Shown here in pieces: positions 36,495 through 45,976 of a stretch of DNA of 64,000 nt. Source of the stretch: Demequina capsici (lineage in GTDB: Bacteria > Actinomycetota > Actinomycetes > Actinomycetales > Demequinaceae); the NCBI RefSeq assembly GCF_032102965.1, contig NZ_CP134880.1:2666001-2730000 (forward strand). The letters run 5' to 3'. The first letter of the stretch is position 1; every line of letters starts with the position of its first letter. The position numbers and the translations under genes were made by a program. The notes beneath the pieces were generated by a model that was not told the DNA's origin, did no database searches, and saw nothing but the letters and a program-made list of their open reading frames with translations.

Positions 36495-36524
36495 TAAACC
36501 TTCCGAGGTCACGAAGGAGTCGCC

Positions 36525-38048
36525 ATGGACCACGCCCGCGTAGCGATCAGCACCGACGTCGAGAGGGCCCGCATCAGCAGGCATCTGTACGGTCACTTCG
36601 CCGAGCACCTGGGCCGGTGCATCTACGGGGGCTTCTGGGTCGGGGAGGACTCCGACCTGCCGCACATCGACGGGATCCGCGCCGACGTGGTCGAGGCGCT
36701 CCGACGGCTCGAGGTGCCGAACCTGCGCTGGCCCGGCGGCTGCTTCGCCGACGAGTACCACTGGCGGGACGGCATCGGCCCACGCGAGGACCGGCCCGCC
36801 ATGGTGAACTCGCATTGGGGCGACGTGGTGGAGGACAACAGCTTCGGCACCCACGAGTTCATGCGGCTGTGCGAGCTCCTGGGCGCCGCGCCCTACGTCA
36901 ACGGCAACCTGGGCAGCGGGACCGTTCGCGAGATGAGCGAGTGGCTCGAGTACCTCACCCGCGCCGACGACAGCCCCATGGCGCGCCTGCGCCGGGACAA
37001 CGGCAGGGACGAGCCATGGCTCGTCCCCTTCTGGGGACTCGGCAACGAGGCATGGGGCTGCGGAGGCAGCATGCGCCCGCAGGCGTACGCCGACGAGGCC
37101 CGCAGGTACGCGACGTTCTGCAAGGACCACGGCGGCAACACGGTGTCGCGGATCGCCGCGGGCGGCGCCGACGACGACCTGTCGTGGACCCGCGCCCTGA
37201 TGGAGGCGGTCGCGTGCGTCAACTGCCAGACGTCCCCCGACTCGCCCATCTTCCAAGGCGTCTCGTTCCACTACTACACGTACGCGTCGCAGGGCATCAA
37301 CACCGAGTCGGCCACCGAGTTCTCGACCACGGACTACCTCCGGACCATGCTGCGCGCCACGGGGATCGAGCGCGCCATCCGCGCGCACGTCGCGGTCATG
37401 GACAGCTACGACCCGGACGGCAAGGTCGCGCTGGTCTGCGACGAGTGGGGCACCTGGTGGCAGCCCGAGCCCGGCACGAATCCCGGCTTCCTGCACCAGC
37501 AGAACACCATGCGCGACGCGCTCGTCGCGGGCGTGCACTTCGACGCCTTCCACGCGCACGCCCGCCGCCTGCGCATGGCGAACATCGCGCAGACCGTCAA
37601 CGTGCTGCAGGCCATGCTGCTGACCGGCGACGACGGTGCGCTGGTGCTCACCCCGACGTACCACGTGTTCGAGATGAGCAAGGGACACCAGGACGCGACG
37701 AGCGTCGAGTCCGCTGTGACAGCCGCGCCCGTGATCGACGTCGAAGGCACGCCGCTCGGAGCGCTGTCGGCCTCGGCCTCCGTCAAGGACGGTGCGCTGC
37801 TCGTCTCGCTCTCGCACCTTGATCCGGACGACTCGCTCGACGTCGTGCTCGACGTCCGTGGCGCGACGATCACCGGCACGACCGCACGAGTGCTGGCCTC
37901 CGGCTCGCTGACGGCGCACAACACGGCTGCGGAGCCGCACGTCGTCGCGCCGCGCCAGCTCGACGTGAACGTGGACGGCGCACTGGTACGGGTGACCATG
38001 CCTCCCCACTCCTTCGCGACGGTGCACGTGACGCTGGACCGCGACTGA
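36525..38048 (+). CDS. Alpha-L-arabinofuranosidase (GH51), copy 1
   Basis: A 507-residue intracellular GH51 enzyme that removes arabinofuranosyl units from arabinoxylan or arabinan oligosaccharides with retention. It starts near SRHLYGHFAEHLGRCIYGG. The acid/base is Glu175 (LGNEAWGCGG) and the nucleophile about Glu307 (VCDEWGTWW), positions matching characterised members. A C-terminal beta-sandwich follows. No signal peptide is present, so substrates must be imported. GAAGGAG lies 6 bases before the ATG. It is convergent with a LacI-type gene. Confidence 0.92.
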   Translation: MDHARVAISTDVERARISRHLYGHFAEHLGRCIYGGFWVGEDSDLPHIDGIRADVVEALRRLEVPNLRWPGGCFADEYHWRDGIGPREDRPAMVNSHWGDVVEDNSFGTHEFMRLCELLGAAPYVNGNLGSGTVREMSEWLEYLTRADDSPMARLRRDNGRDEPWLVPFWGLGNEAWGCGGSMRPQAYADEARRYATFCKDHGGNTVSRIAAGGADDDLSWTRALMEAVACVNCQTSPDSPIFQGVSFHYYTYASQGINTESATEFSTTDYLRTMLRATGIERAIRAHVAVMDSYDPDGKVALVCDEWGTWWQPEPGTNPGFLHQQNTMRDALVAGVHFDAFHAHARRLRMANIAQTVNVLQAMLLTGDDGALVLTPTYHVFEMSKGHQDATSVESAVTAAPVIDVEGTPLGALSASASVKDGALLVSLSHLDPDDSLDVVLDVRGATITGTTARVLASGSLTAHNTAAEPHVVAPRQLDVNVDGALVRVTMPPHSFATVHVTLDRD

Positions 38049-38106
38049 GCGCGGATCATGCATGGCGCAGCCCGCCCGGGTGGGAAGGTCGGCCACGCTC
38101 GCGACG

Positions 38107-39135
38107 CTAGCGCCGGGTGGTACCTCGATGCCTGACCTCTGTGGACACGACGACATGCTCGGGAGGGAAGCTCGGACTCTCGATCCGCCCCATCAGGAGC
38201 CGCACCGTGGCCTCCGCGGCAGCGGCGTTGTCGGGAGCCACGCTCGACAGCGCGGGTGTGGCCATCGCACCGACGGCGGTGTCGTCCCAGCCGATGACCT
38301 GGACGTCCTCAGGGATGCGGAGCCCGCGCGCGGCCACCGCCGCCATGGCGCCCAACGCGAGCGCGTCGGTGACGCACAGCAGCGCATCGAACGCGACGCC
38401 GGCATCGAGCAGCGAGGCCGCGGCGGCGTACCCGTCCTGCGGACGCACGCCCGCCGGGACGATCAGCTCCGCGACGCGCGCCACGCCGGCCGCGTCGAGC
38501 GCCTCCAGATGGCCTGCGGTGCGTCCGGCCGCCATGCCCTCGCCGCCGTCGGTCGCCCCTCCGATGAGCGCGATGCGCCGCGCGCCGAGCCGCAGGAGGT
38601 CCATGGTCGCGCGCAGCGCTCCCCCGCGGTTGTCCATGCTCACCTGCGAGAAGCGATCGGGGACGGAGCGCTCGCCGAGGATCACGAGCGGGGTGCTCGG
38701 CTGCAGGCCCTCGAGGACGGAGGCGTCCCCTGCGGCGGCCGCGAGCACCACGCCGTCGTACGTGGTGAGCCTGGAGTCGTCGAGCACGGCGAGCTCACGC
38801 GTGAGGGCGCCCCTGGTCGACTCCACCGCGAGCCTCAGGCCGTGGTCCTCGAATCGGTCCGCCAACCGTTGCGCCACCTCGCCGTAGTAGAGGTCGTCCA
38901 GCATGGGCACGGCCAGCGCCACCACTCCGATGCGGCCCAGACGCAGCGCCCGCGCGGGCATGTTGACGCGGTATCCGAGCTCGGAGATCACCTCGTGGAC
39001 CCGGTCGCGCATCGCCTGGCTGACGCGGGCGTCCTTCCCGTTGACGACGTTGGAGACGGTCATGACGGACACGCCGGCGAGTCGCGCCACGTCGCTCATC
39101 GTCGGTGGCGCTGCTTCGTCGCGGGCGGAGGGCAT
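38107..39135 (-). CDS. LacI-family transcriptional regulator
   Basis: A 342-residue repressor: MSDVARLAGVSVMTVSNVVNG is the LacI helix-turn-helix with hinge 'RALRLGRIGVVALAVP', then a periplasmic-binding-type sugar sensor domain. It is located between the GH51 gene (convergent) and the GH3 gene (same strand, upstream). It probably responds to an arabinose- or xylose-containing sugar. The start at 39135 is uncertain because no good ribosome site is visible; an in-frame ATG at the helix-turn-helix itself is the alternative. Confidence 0.85.
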   Translation of the reverse strand: MPSARDEAAPPTMSDVARLAGVSVMTVSNVVNGKDARVSQAMRDRVHEVISELGYRVNMPARALRLGRIGVVALAVPMLDDLYYGEVAQRLADRFEDHGLRLAVESTRGALTRELAVLDDSRLTTYDGVVLAAAAGDASVLEGLQPSTPLVILGERSVPDRFSQVSMDNRGGALRATMDLLRLGARRIALIGGATDGGEGMAAGRTAGHLEALDAAGVARVAELIVPAGVRPQDGYAAAASLLDAGVAFDALLCVTDALALGAMAAVAARGLRIPEDVQVIGWDDTAVGAMATPALSSVAPDNAAAAEATVRLLMGRIESPSFPPEHVVVSTEVRHRGTTRR

Positions 39136-39166
39136 GGACCCATCATGGCCTGCTCGGACGTCTTCC

Positions 39167-39206
39167 TGAGGGCAGGCGCCGCCCTCACCCGTGGCGCCTG
39201 CCCTCA
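39167..39206 (-). terminator. Hairpin between GH3 and LacI genes
   Basis: A perfect 14-bp stem (TGAGGGCAGGCGCC at 39167-39180 with 39193-39206), 12-nt loop, starts 20 bases past the GH3 stop. There is no T tract. It may end the transporter-GH3 transcript before the LacI gene. Confidence 0.6.
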
Positions 39207-39225
39207 TGGATCGACGTCTGCCGCT

Positions 39226-41499
39226 TCAGGAGGCGCGCACCTCCGCGACCGTCACGCGGCGCGCGCTGGTGGTCGGCTCATGCACCGGCCCCTCGAGAAC
39301 GGTGGTCGCCACCGTCTCCTTGTCGGAGCAGTGCGCGCCGACCCAGAGCTCCAACGGTCCAGGCTCCACCGCGCGGACCGCTCGCACGTCGCTCCCAGCG
39401 AACCGGGCGGCCGGAACGTCGAACGCGACGGTCGCTGCGTGACCGGCTGCCAGGTCGACGCGGGCGTACCCCACCAGCTGGGCGACGGGACGCGTGGTCG
39501 ACCGGTAGGGCAGGTGTGCGTACAGCTGGACCACGTCGGTGCCCGCCCGGTCGCCGGTGTTGCGCACCCGGACGGTCGCGCGCACCCCGTCGACGGTGCT
39601 GGCGTCCGAGTCGAGCATCAGGTCCTCGTGCGCGAACGTCGTGTAGCCGAGGCCGAACCCGAACGGGCGCACGGGGGTCGAGTCCGCCGACGTGATCTCC
39701 GTGGACCCGCCCAGCGGCGGATGCAGGTAGCCGTACGGCTGCGCGCCCGCGGACCGCGGCAGCGACAGGGGAAGGCGTCCCGACGGGGAGCGCTCGCCGG
39801 CGATGATCTGGGCGATCGCGGTGGCGCCCTCCTCGCCGGGGAAGAAGGACTGGAGCACGGCGGCAGGCGCGTCGGGCCCGTCGAGCGCCCAGGAGAGGTC
39901 GTACGGGCGCCCGCTGAGCACGACCATGACGACCGGCGTGCCGGTGGCCACGAGCCGTTCCACCAGGGCGCGCTGCCGACCGGGCAGGTCGAGCGACTCC
40001 GCGTCGTTGCCCTCACCCACGGTGCCACGCCCGAACAGTCCGGCCCTGTCGCCCACGGCGACGATGACCACGTCGGCCTCGGTCGCCACGGCGGCCGCCT
40101 CGTCGAGGCCCGACAGGTCGTCGCCCTCGACCTCGCATCCGCGCGCGTGCAGCACGTGCGCACCTGCGAACTGCCCGGTGATGCTCGTCACCAGGTCGGG
40201 CGCCTCGATGCCGAGCGGCACCTCGGGGTGGTGCGCCATGACGTGGTTCGCGAACGAGTAGCAGCCCATGAGCGCCTCATGTCCGGAGGCGTTCGGGCCG
40301 ACGACGGCGATCGTGGCCGGCGCAGGCAGCGGCAGCGCGCCGTCGTTGCGGAGCAGCACGACGGACTCGGTCGCGAGCGCGAGCGCGATCTCGTGCGCCT
40401 CGGAGTCGTCGAGGTCGAGCTCGGTGGGAGCAGCCTCGAACTGCTCGTCGAGCAGGCCCAGCTCCTCCTTCTGCGCCAGGGCGCGGGCGACTGCGATGTC
40501 GAGCAGCTCGGCGAGCTCTGCATCCGGCTCCTCGACGTCAAGAAGGACGTCGGCGGCGGGGAGCTCGATGTCGATCCCTGCCCGGAGCGCGATCCTCGCG
40601 GCCTCGGCCTTCGACGCCGCCACCTGATGCATGGTGTGGAGGAACGCCATGGAGAAGTAGTCGGCCACGACCGTCCCAGTGAAGCCCCACGTGCCGCGCA
40701 GCAGGTCCGTGAGCAGCGCACGGTTGGATGCGGTCGCCACCCCGTCGATCTCCGCGTAGGAGTTCATGACGGACCGCGCGCCGCCGTCCAGCAGCGCCAT
40801 CTCGAACGGCACCAGGAAGACGTCGTTGAGCTCGCGAGGGCCGGCGTGCACCGGCGCGTGGTTGCGCCCTGCCTGAGATCCCGAGTACCCGACGAAGTGC
40901 TTCAGCGTGGCCACGACGCCGGCGGACTGGAGGCCACGGACGTATGCGCTGCCGACCGTGCCCACCAGGTACGGGTCCTCGCTGATGCACTCCTCGACCC
41001 GGCCCCAGCGTGCGTCGCGGACCACGTCCAGCACGGGTGCGAGGCCCTGATGGATGCCCAGGTCGCGCATCGTCCTGCCGATCGCGCCCGCCATCCGCTC
41101 CACGAGCGCGTCGTCGAAGGAGGCACCCCACGAGGGAGGCGCAGGGTAGGTGGCCGCCTTCCACGCGGCGAGGCCGGTGAGGCACTCCTCATGGACCAGG
41201 GCGGGGATGCCGAGGCGCGTCTCCTGCTTCAGGCGGCGCTGCTCGGCCCACAGCCACTCGGCTCGCCGCACCGGGTCCACAGGTCGGGTCCCGTAGACCC
41301 GTGTGAGGTGGCCGATGCCGTGCTCGGTGGCCACCGTGTACGCCTCGGAGTCCGCCATCTCGCCCTGCATCGGCGCGACGATCTCGTCACCGCGATCCAC
41401 CCAGTAGCCCGAGATCTGGGCGATCTTCTCGGCGGTGGTCATCGTGTCGATCAGCGCGCGGACGCGCGCTGACACGACGGGTTCGTGCTGGTGGTTCAA
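39226..41499 (-). CDS. GH3 glycosidase (beta-glucosidase/beta-xylosidase)
   Basis: A 757-residue family-3 glycoside hydrolase. The N-terminal TIM-barrel-like domain carries 'LAPVLDVVRDARWGRVEE' and the nucleophile Asp280 in VVADYFSMAF. The second alpha/beta domain supplies the acid/base ('AVGDRAGLFGRGTVGEGNDAE' region), and a fibronectin-III-like C-terminal domain ends the chain. No signal peptide is seen. It follows an oligosaccharide transporter in one operon, beside GH51 and GH43 genes, so xylo-oligosaccharides are a good guess. Beta-glucosidase activity is the alternative. Confidence 0.88.
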   Translation of the reverse strand: MNHQHEPVVSARVRALIDTMTTAEKIAQISGYWVDRGDEIVAPMQGEMADSEAYTVATEHGIGHLTRVYGTRPVDPVRRAEWLWAEQRRLKQETRLGIPALVHEECLTGLAAWKAATYPAPPSWGASFDDALVERMAGAIGRTMRDLGIHQGLAPVLDVVRDARWGRVEECISEDPYLVGTVGSAYVRGLQSAGVVATLKHFVGYSGSQAGRNHAPVHAGPRELNDVFLVPFEMALLDGGARSVMNSYAEIDGVATASNRALLTDLLRGTWGFTGTVVADYFSMAFLHTMHQVAASKAEAARIALRAGIDIELPAADVLLDVEEPDAELAELLDIAVARALAQKEELGLLDEQFEAAPTELDLDDSEAHEIALALATESVVLLRNDGALPLPAPATIAVVGPNASGHEALMGCYSFANHVMAHHPEVPLGIEAPDLVTSITGQFAGAHVLHARGCEVEGDDLSGLDEAAAVATEADVVIVAVGDRAGLFGRGTVGEGNDAESLDLPGRQRALVERLVATGTPVVMVVLSGRPYDLSWALDGPDAPAAVLQSFFPGEEGATAIAQIIAGERSPSGRLPLSLPRSAGAQPYGYLHPPLGGSTEITSADSTPVRPFGFGLGYTTFAHEDLMLDSDASTVDGVRATVRVRNTGDRAGTDVVQLYAHLPYRSTTRPVAQLVGYARVDLAAGHAATVAFDVPAARFAGSDVRAVRAVEPGPLELWVGAHCSDKETVATTVLEGPVHEPTTSARRVTVAEVRAS

Positions 41500-41548
41500 G
41501 GCTGGTCCTTAGGCTTGGTGCGGCGCGAAGACCTCGGTCCCGCGGGGG

Positions 41549-42424
41549 TCATCCCTTCACGGCTCCTGTGAGGCCGCCGACGATGCGGCGCTCGAAGAGG
41601 CTGAAGAAGACAAGTGCGGGGATCATCGACAGCGAGGTGAAGGCGAGGACCTTCGCCGTGTCGACCGAGTACTGCGAGGCGAAGGCCTGGACGCCGAGCG
41701 GAAGGGTGTAGCTCGACTCGCTGTTGAGGATGAACAGCGGCAGCATGTAGCTGTTCCAGCTGGCGATGAAGGCGAGGATGCCGACCGTGACGACGCCGGG
41801 CATCGACAGCGGGATCACCATCCGCCAGAAGAACCCGAGCCGGCTGCAGCCGTCCATGAAGGCCGCCTCCTCGAGCTCCGTCGGGATCGTCCTGAGGAAC
41901 GGCACGAGGATGATGATCGTCATGGACAGCTGGAAGCCCACCTGGGGGATCACGACGCCGGCCAGCGAGTTCATGAGGCCCAGGCTTCTGACAAGGATGT
42001 ACAGCGGCGTGATCGCGACCGTCATGGGGAACATGAGCCCGGCGGTGAACACCGAGAACAGCGCGTTGCGGCCCTTGAACCGGTAGCGGGCGAGCACGTA
42101 GGCGGCCATGACTCCCAGCACCACGACCAGCAGCGTGGTCGCGACGGCGGCGATCGTCGAGTTCCCCACCTCGCGCCAGAAGACCGGGGATCCGAGCACG
42201 TTCGCGTAGTTCTCGATGCGCCACTGCGTGGGGAACCCCGCGGGGTCCTGCGTGATCTCCGCGTTGGAGCGGAAGCCGCCGATGATGATGTACGCGATCG
42301 GCGCGACGATCACGCCGACCAGCAGCAGCGCGATGAAGTAGATCCCGTACCTGGGACGACGGTCGCCGCCCTTGGACGGGACGGCTGCCCGGGCGCCGGG
42401 CCGGGTGAGCGTGGATGTGGACAT
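41549..42424 (-). CDS. Sugar ABC transporter permease (MalG type)
   Basis: A 291-residue CUT1-type permease with six hydrophobic segments and EAA loop 'EEAAFMDGCSRLGFFWRMVIP', ending in a typical short basic tail. Its ATG overlaps the stop of the upstream permease gene. With that partner it forms the membrane core of an oligosaccharide importer. No ATPase gene is present, so a shared MsiK-like ATPase is expected elsewhere. Confidence 0.88.
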   Translation of the reverse strand: MSTSTLTRPGARAAVPSKGGDRRPRYGIYFIALLLVGVIVAPIAYIIIGGFRSNAEITQDPAGFPTQWRIENYANVLGSPVFWREVGNSTIAAVATTLLVVVLGVMAAYVLARYRFKGRNALFSVFTAGLMFPMTVAITPLYILVRSLGLMNSLAGVVIPQVGFQLSMTIIILVPFLRTIPTELEEAAFMDGCSRLGFFWRMVIPLSMPGVVTVGILAFIASWNSYMLPLFILNSESSYTLPLGVQAFASQYSVDTAKVLAFTSLSMIPALVFFSLFERRIVGGLTGAVKG

Positions 42425-43440
42425 CAGTTGTCGTTCCCTCCGGTGACGGCGCCCTCGGTGTCGCGACGCAGCACGAAGCGCTGGTAGAGCAGCGCCACGG
42501 CGAGTGAGATGAGGAAGATCACGACGGCGACGGCGTTGCCGTACCCGTAGCTGCCGGCGTTGCGTCCGGAGGACACCATGTAGGTCGCCATGGTCGACGT
42601 CCCCGCGGTCTCGGCCACGTACTGACCCCAGACGATGTAGACGAGGTCGAACAGCTGCAGCGATCCGATGATCGACAGGAACGCCCAGATGCGCAGCGTC
42701 GGGCCCATGAGCGGCAGGGTGATCCGCCGCTGGATCTGCCAGTAGCTGGCGCCGTCGATCGCGGCGGCCTCGAGGATCTCCTCCGGGATTCCCTGGAGGC
42801 CCGCCAGGAAGAGGATCACGGCGAAGCCGATGTACTTCCAGGTGATGATCGCCATGAGGGTCCAGATGGCGAGGCTCGGGTTGGAGAGCCAGTCCTGTTG
42901 GAGCCCCGCGAGCCCGAGCTTGTCGAGCAGACCGTTCAGGGCGCCGTTGGAGGCGAGGATCAGGCTCCACCCTGTGCCGACGACCACCTCGGAGATGACG
43001 TACGGCGCGAAGATGAGGACGCGAAGGCCGGACTGGAACCTCATCTTGCGGTTGAGGAGCAGCGCGAGGCCCAACGCGATGGGCCCCTGGATCACGAGCG
43101 ACAGGACCACGATGATCGCGTTGTGGCGCAGCGCGGCCTGGAACGCCTCGTCCTGGAGGATGACGACGTAGTTCCTGAGCCCGACGAAGTCGGTGGCAGG
43201 CCCGTAGCCGCTCCAGCTGAAGAACCCGTAGTAGGCGGCGATGATCACGGGGAGGATCACGAAGGTGAGGAACACCAGGAGCGCAGGGCCGGCGAGGAAC
43301 GCGATCTCGGTGCGCAGCGCCCATCGGCGCCTGGCGTGCCCGCGGGCAGGCGAGGGCGATGCCACGGCATCGCCCCCGCCCTGTGCGGACTCCGCCTTCG
43401 CGACCTGCGTCTGCACGACGCTGTCGTTGGTGGGAGTCAT
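42424..43440 (-). CDS. Sugar ABC transporter permease (MalF type)
   Basis: A 338-residue CUT1-type permease with an N-terminal cytoplasmic extension, first helix 'FLAGPALLVFLTFVILPVII' and EAA loop 'LEAAAIDGASYWQIQRRITLP'. The start at 43440 (MTPTNDSVV) is 14 bases downstream of the binding-protein stop. It pairs with the overlapping MalG-type gene. Confidence 0.88.
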   Translation of the reverse strand: MTPTNDSVVQTQVAKAESAQGGGDAVASPSPARGHARRRWALRTEIAFLAGPALLVFLTFVILPVIIAAYYGFFSWSGYGPATDFVGLRNYVVILQDEAFQAALRHNAIIVVLSLVIQGPIALGLALLLNRKMRFQSGLRVLIFAPYVISEVVVGTGWSLILASNGALNGLLDKLGLAGLQQDWLSNPSLAIWTLMAIITWKYIGFAVILFLAGLQGIPEEILEAAAIDGASYWQIQRRITLPLMGPTLRIWAFLSIIGSLQLFDLVYIVWGQYVAETAGTSTMATYMVSSGRNAGSYGYGNAVAVVIFLISLAVALLYQRFVLRRDTEGAVTGGNDN

Positions 43441-43454
43441 CGTGGTGGTGCCGG

Positions 43455-44747
43455 TCAGCCCTTGAGAGCCGCGCTGTTGACGGCGTCCACGATGTCCTGC
43501 GGCGTGCCCGAGCCGGCGAGCATGTTCACCACGGCGACGTTGAGCGCGTTGCCGACGTTCTGGCCGTACATCGTGTCGAGCCACAGCATCACGTACGGGG
43601 CGCTCTTGTAGGCCTCAAGCAGCTTGGTGAGCGCCGGGTCCGTGACCGCGCCCTGAGCCTCGGAGCTCGCCGGGATGGTCTGGAACGCGGCGGCGTACGC
43701 CTCCTGGTTGGCCTTCGTCGCGATGAAGTCCAGGAAGTCCACGCACTCGGCGGGGGCGTTCACGTAGCAGGAGTACCCGTCAGCGCCGGACATCATGGCG
43801 CCGGGGGTGCCGTCGCCGCCGTCGATCTCGGGGAAGGGGAACCATGCGAGGTCAGGCAGTGCCTGCTCGTCGGGCGTGAGCGACGCGATGACGCCCGGGT
43901 CCCATGCGCCCATGAGCTCCATGGCGGCCTGGTGGTTGGCCACGAGGCCGGCGGACGAGCCGGCGCCCTGCTGCGCGGAGGTGGTGAGGAAGCCGTTGTT
44001 GAACGGCTCCGTGGCGGCGAAGGTCTGGAGGTCCTCGCCGGCGCGCAGCCAGCAGTCGTCGTCGAACGTGCGGTCGCTCGCGGCCTTGTTCATGGTGTCC
44101 TGCGAGCACTCGCGCAGCGCGAAGTTGTAGTACCAGTGCGCGGCGGGCCACGCGTCCTTGGCGCCCACGGCGATCGCATCGGTGCCGTTGGCCTTCAGCG
44201 CGGTGACGTCGTCCGACAGCTCGGACAGCGTGGTCGGCGTCGAGGTGATCCCGGCGGCGTCGAAGAGGTCCTGGCTGTAGAAGAAGCCCTCGGGGAGCAC
44301 GGCGGTCGGCACGCCGTAGACCTTGCCGTCGATCGTGAACGCGGACATCGCGGCGCCCATCGCGCTGGTCGTGGCGTCGCTGAGCTTGTCGGTGAGGTCC
44401 ATGACCTGGCCGGCGGTGACGACGTCGGCGAGCTTGCCGCCGCCGCGCGCCATGAAGATGTCGGGCGCGTCGCCCGAGTTCAGGGCGGTCTGAAGCTTGC
44501 CGTCCATGTCCTCGTTCTGGATCGACTGCACCTCGACGGTGACGTTCGGGTACTGCTCATGGAACGCGTCGGCCATGTCCTGCCAGTACTGCATCCCGTC
44601 GCCGGTCGTGGAGTTCTGCCACAGGGTGAGGGTGACGGCTCCATCGCCGGAGGCACCGTCGGTGCCTGGGTCGCTGGAGCAGGCGGTGAGCAGGAGTGCT
44701 CCTGTCACCAGGGCGGTCGTGCCCGCCAAGATCGTGCGCCTGTTCAT
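43455..44747 (-). CDS. Sugar ABC transporter binding lipoprotein
   Basis: A 430-residue family-1 extracellular solute-binding lipoprotein: signal peptide ending LLLTAC, mature domain beginning TLTLWQNSTTGDGMQYW. It should capture a xylo- or arabino-oligosaccharide, judged from the GH3/GH43 neighbours. It is the first gene of a four-gene operon (binding protein, two permeases, GH3), driven by the promoter at 44876-44904. The start at 44747 is where the signal peptide begins. Confidence 0.87.
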   Translation of the reverse strand: MNRRTILAGTTALVTGALLLTACSSDPGTDGASGDGAVTLTLWQNSTTGDGMQYWQDMADAFHEQYPNVTVEVQSIQNEDMDGKLQTALNSGDAPDIFMARGGGKLADVVTAGQVMDLTDKLSDATTSAMGAAMSAFTIDGKVYGVPTAVLPEGFFYSQDLFDAAGITSTPTTLSELSDDVTALKANGTDAIAVGAKDAWPAAHWYYNFALRECSQDTMNKAASDRTFDDDCWLRAGEDLQTFAATEPFNNGFLTTSAQQGAGSSAGLVANHQAAMELMGAWDPGVIASLTPDEQALPDLAWFPFPEIDGGDGTPGAMMSGADGYSCYVNAPAECVDFLDFIATKANQEAYAAAFQTIPASSEAQGAVTDPALTKLLEAYKSAPYVMLWLDTMYGQNVGNALNVAVVNMLAGSGTPQDIVDAVNSAALKG

Positions 44748-44875
44748 CGTGTGATGCCTACCTCTCGTCATTGAGCGTTCGCCGCCGCCGTTGGCGCGAA
44801 CTTCGGTATCGGTGCCGCCAGGCGGCGTGTGCTGCGGTGACTGCTCCCCCGAAGGTCGGTCGAGTCGTCCCGCAC

Positions 44876-44904
44876 AGTCTTGGCAGGCCGCCATAGGGTG
44901 TCAA
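44876..44904 (-). promoter_or_regulatory. Promoter of the transporter-GH3 operon
   Basis: On the minus strand TTGACA (44899-44904), a 17-base spacer and AAGACT (44876-44881) form a plausible promoter. A 15-bp palindromic operator lies just upstream of the -35 box. Confidence 0.6.
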
Positions 44905-44911
44905 ACGGTTT

Positions 44912-44926
44912 CGAAAACTGTTTTCG
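44912..44926. promoter_or_regulatory. LacI-type operator between divergent LacI and transporter genes
   Basis: CGAAAAC-T-GTTTTCG is a perfect 15-bp palindrome, overlapping a second symmetric GTTTCGAAAAC. It lies 20 bases before the LacI-type start codon and next to the divergent operon's -35 box. A single bound repressor could therefore control both directions. The CGAAA...TTTCG pattern is common for LacI regulators of xylan and cellulose genes in actinobacteria. Confidence 0.7.
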
Positions 44927-44945
44927 TTGCTTTACAGTCGGCTTC

Positions 44946-45944
44946 ATGAGCGCAGGTCCGACCATCAGGGACATCGCCGCGGCGGCGGGAGTGTCCGTCG
45001 CGACCGTGTCGAAGGCTGTCAACGGCCGCTACGGCGTGGCCCCGGACACGGCGGACCGCGTCATGCGGATCGTCGAGGAGCTGGGGTACGAGTCGAGCCT
45101 CGCGGCACGGCGCATGGGCGGGATCCGCACCGGCGTGATCGGCGTGCTCGTCGCCGAGTTCGAGCCGTTCAGCGCGGAGATCCTCAAGGGCATCAGCGCC
45201 GAGGCCCACGGCCGCCACCTCGACATCCTCGCCTACTCCGGCGCCTACGGATCCGCGTCGTCAGGCTGGGAGTCGCGGTCGCTGCGACGCCTCGGAAGCA
45301 ACCTGATCGACGGCGCGATCCTGGTGACGCCCACGGCCCACGTGCCCTCGTCCGAGATCCCGATCGTCGCCATCGATCCGCACGCCGGACCCGCGGAAGG
45401 GGCGACGATCGAGTCCGACAGCTTCGGCGGGGCGGTCACCGCGACCCGCTACCTCGTGGAGCTGGGCCACCGTCGCATCGGGTTCGTCGCGGGCCGCCCC
45501 GACCTGCGCTCGTCACGCGCGCGCGACGCGGGCTACCGGCGGGCGCTCTCGGACGCGGGGATCCCGTTCAGGCCGCAGCTGACGCGCACCGGCTTCTACG
45601 ACCAGGAGGCCGCGCGCCGCATGGCGCACGAGCTCCTCACGTCCTTCGACCGGCCGACCGCGGTCTTCGCGGCGAACGACCTCTCCGCGATCGCGATCGG
45701 CGAGGTCGCGAGCGAGCTGGGGCTGTCGGTGCCACGCGACCTGTCGATCGTCGGCTTCGACGACGTCCCCGAGGCCTCGCGATGGAGCCCTGCGCTCACG
45801 ACGGTGCGCCAGCCGATGCGTCGGCTCGGCGAGGAGGCCGTGCAGATGCTCGCCACGCTCATGAGCGGCGAGGAGCTCCAGGAGCCTCACCGGCTGCTTC
45901 CGACACGCCTTGTGACACGCCACACGACGGCCCCACCGCAGTAG
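44946..45944 (+). CDS. LacI-family transcriptional regulator
   Basis: A 332-residue repressor: [20 protein letters not shown] is the helix-turn-helix, followed by a sugar-binding domain ('[21 protein letters not shown]', '[20 protein letters not shown]'). It is divergent from the oligosaccharide transporter operon and 33 bases upstream of the GH43 gene, probably co-transcribed with it. The likely operator is the palindrome at 44912-44926. Confidence 0.9.
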   Translation: MSAGPTIRDIAAAAGVSVATVSKAVNGRYGVAPDTADRVMRIVEELGYESSLAARRMGGIRTGVIGVLVAEFEPFSAEILKGISAEAHGRHLDILAYSGAYGSASSGWESRSLRRLGSNLIDGAILVTPTAHVPSSEIPIVAIDPHAGPAEGATIESDSFGGAVTATRYLVELGHRRIGFVAGRPDLRSSRARDAGYRRALSDAGIPFRPQLTRTGFYDQEAARRMAHELLTSFDRPTAVFAANDLSAIAIGEVASELGLSVPRDLSIVGFDDVPEASRWSPALTTVRQPMRRLGEEAVQMLATLMSGEELQEPHRLLPTRLVTRHTTAPPQ

Positions 45945-45976
45945 CCGTCGGCACGACCTCAGAGAGGAGCCCTTCC

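Noticed and set aside
38062..41472. A 1136-codon open frame opposite the LacI and GH3 genes
   Set aside because: It is the His/Arg/Gly-rich complement of two well-recognised genes, with no ribosome site or domain.
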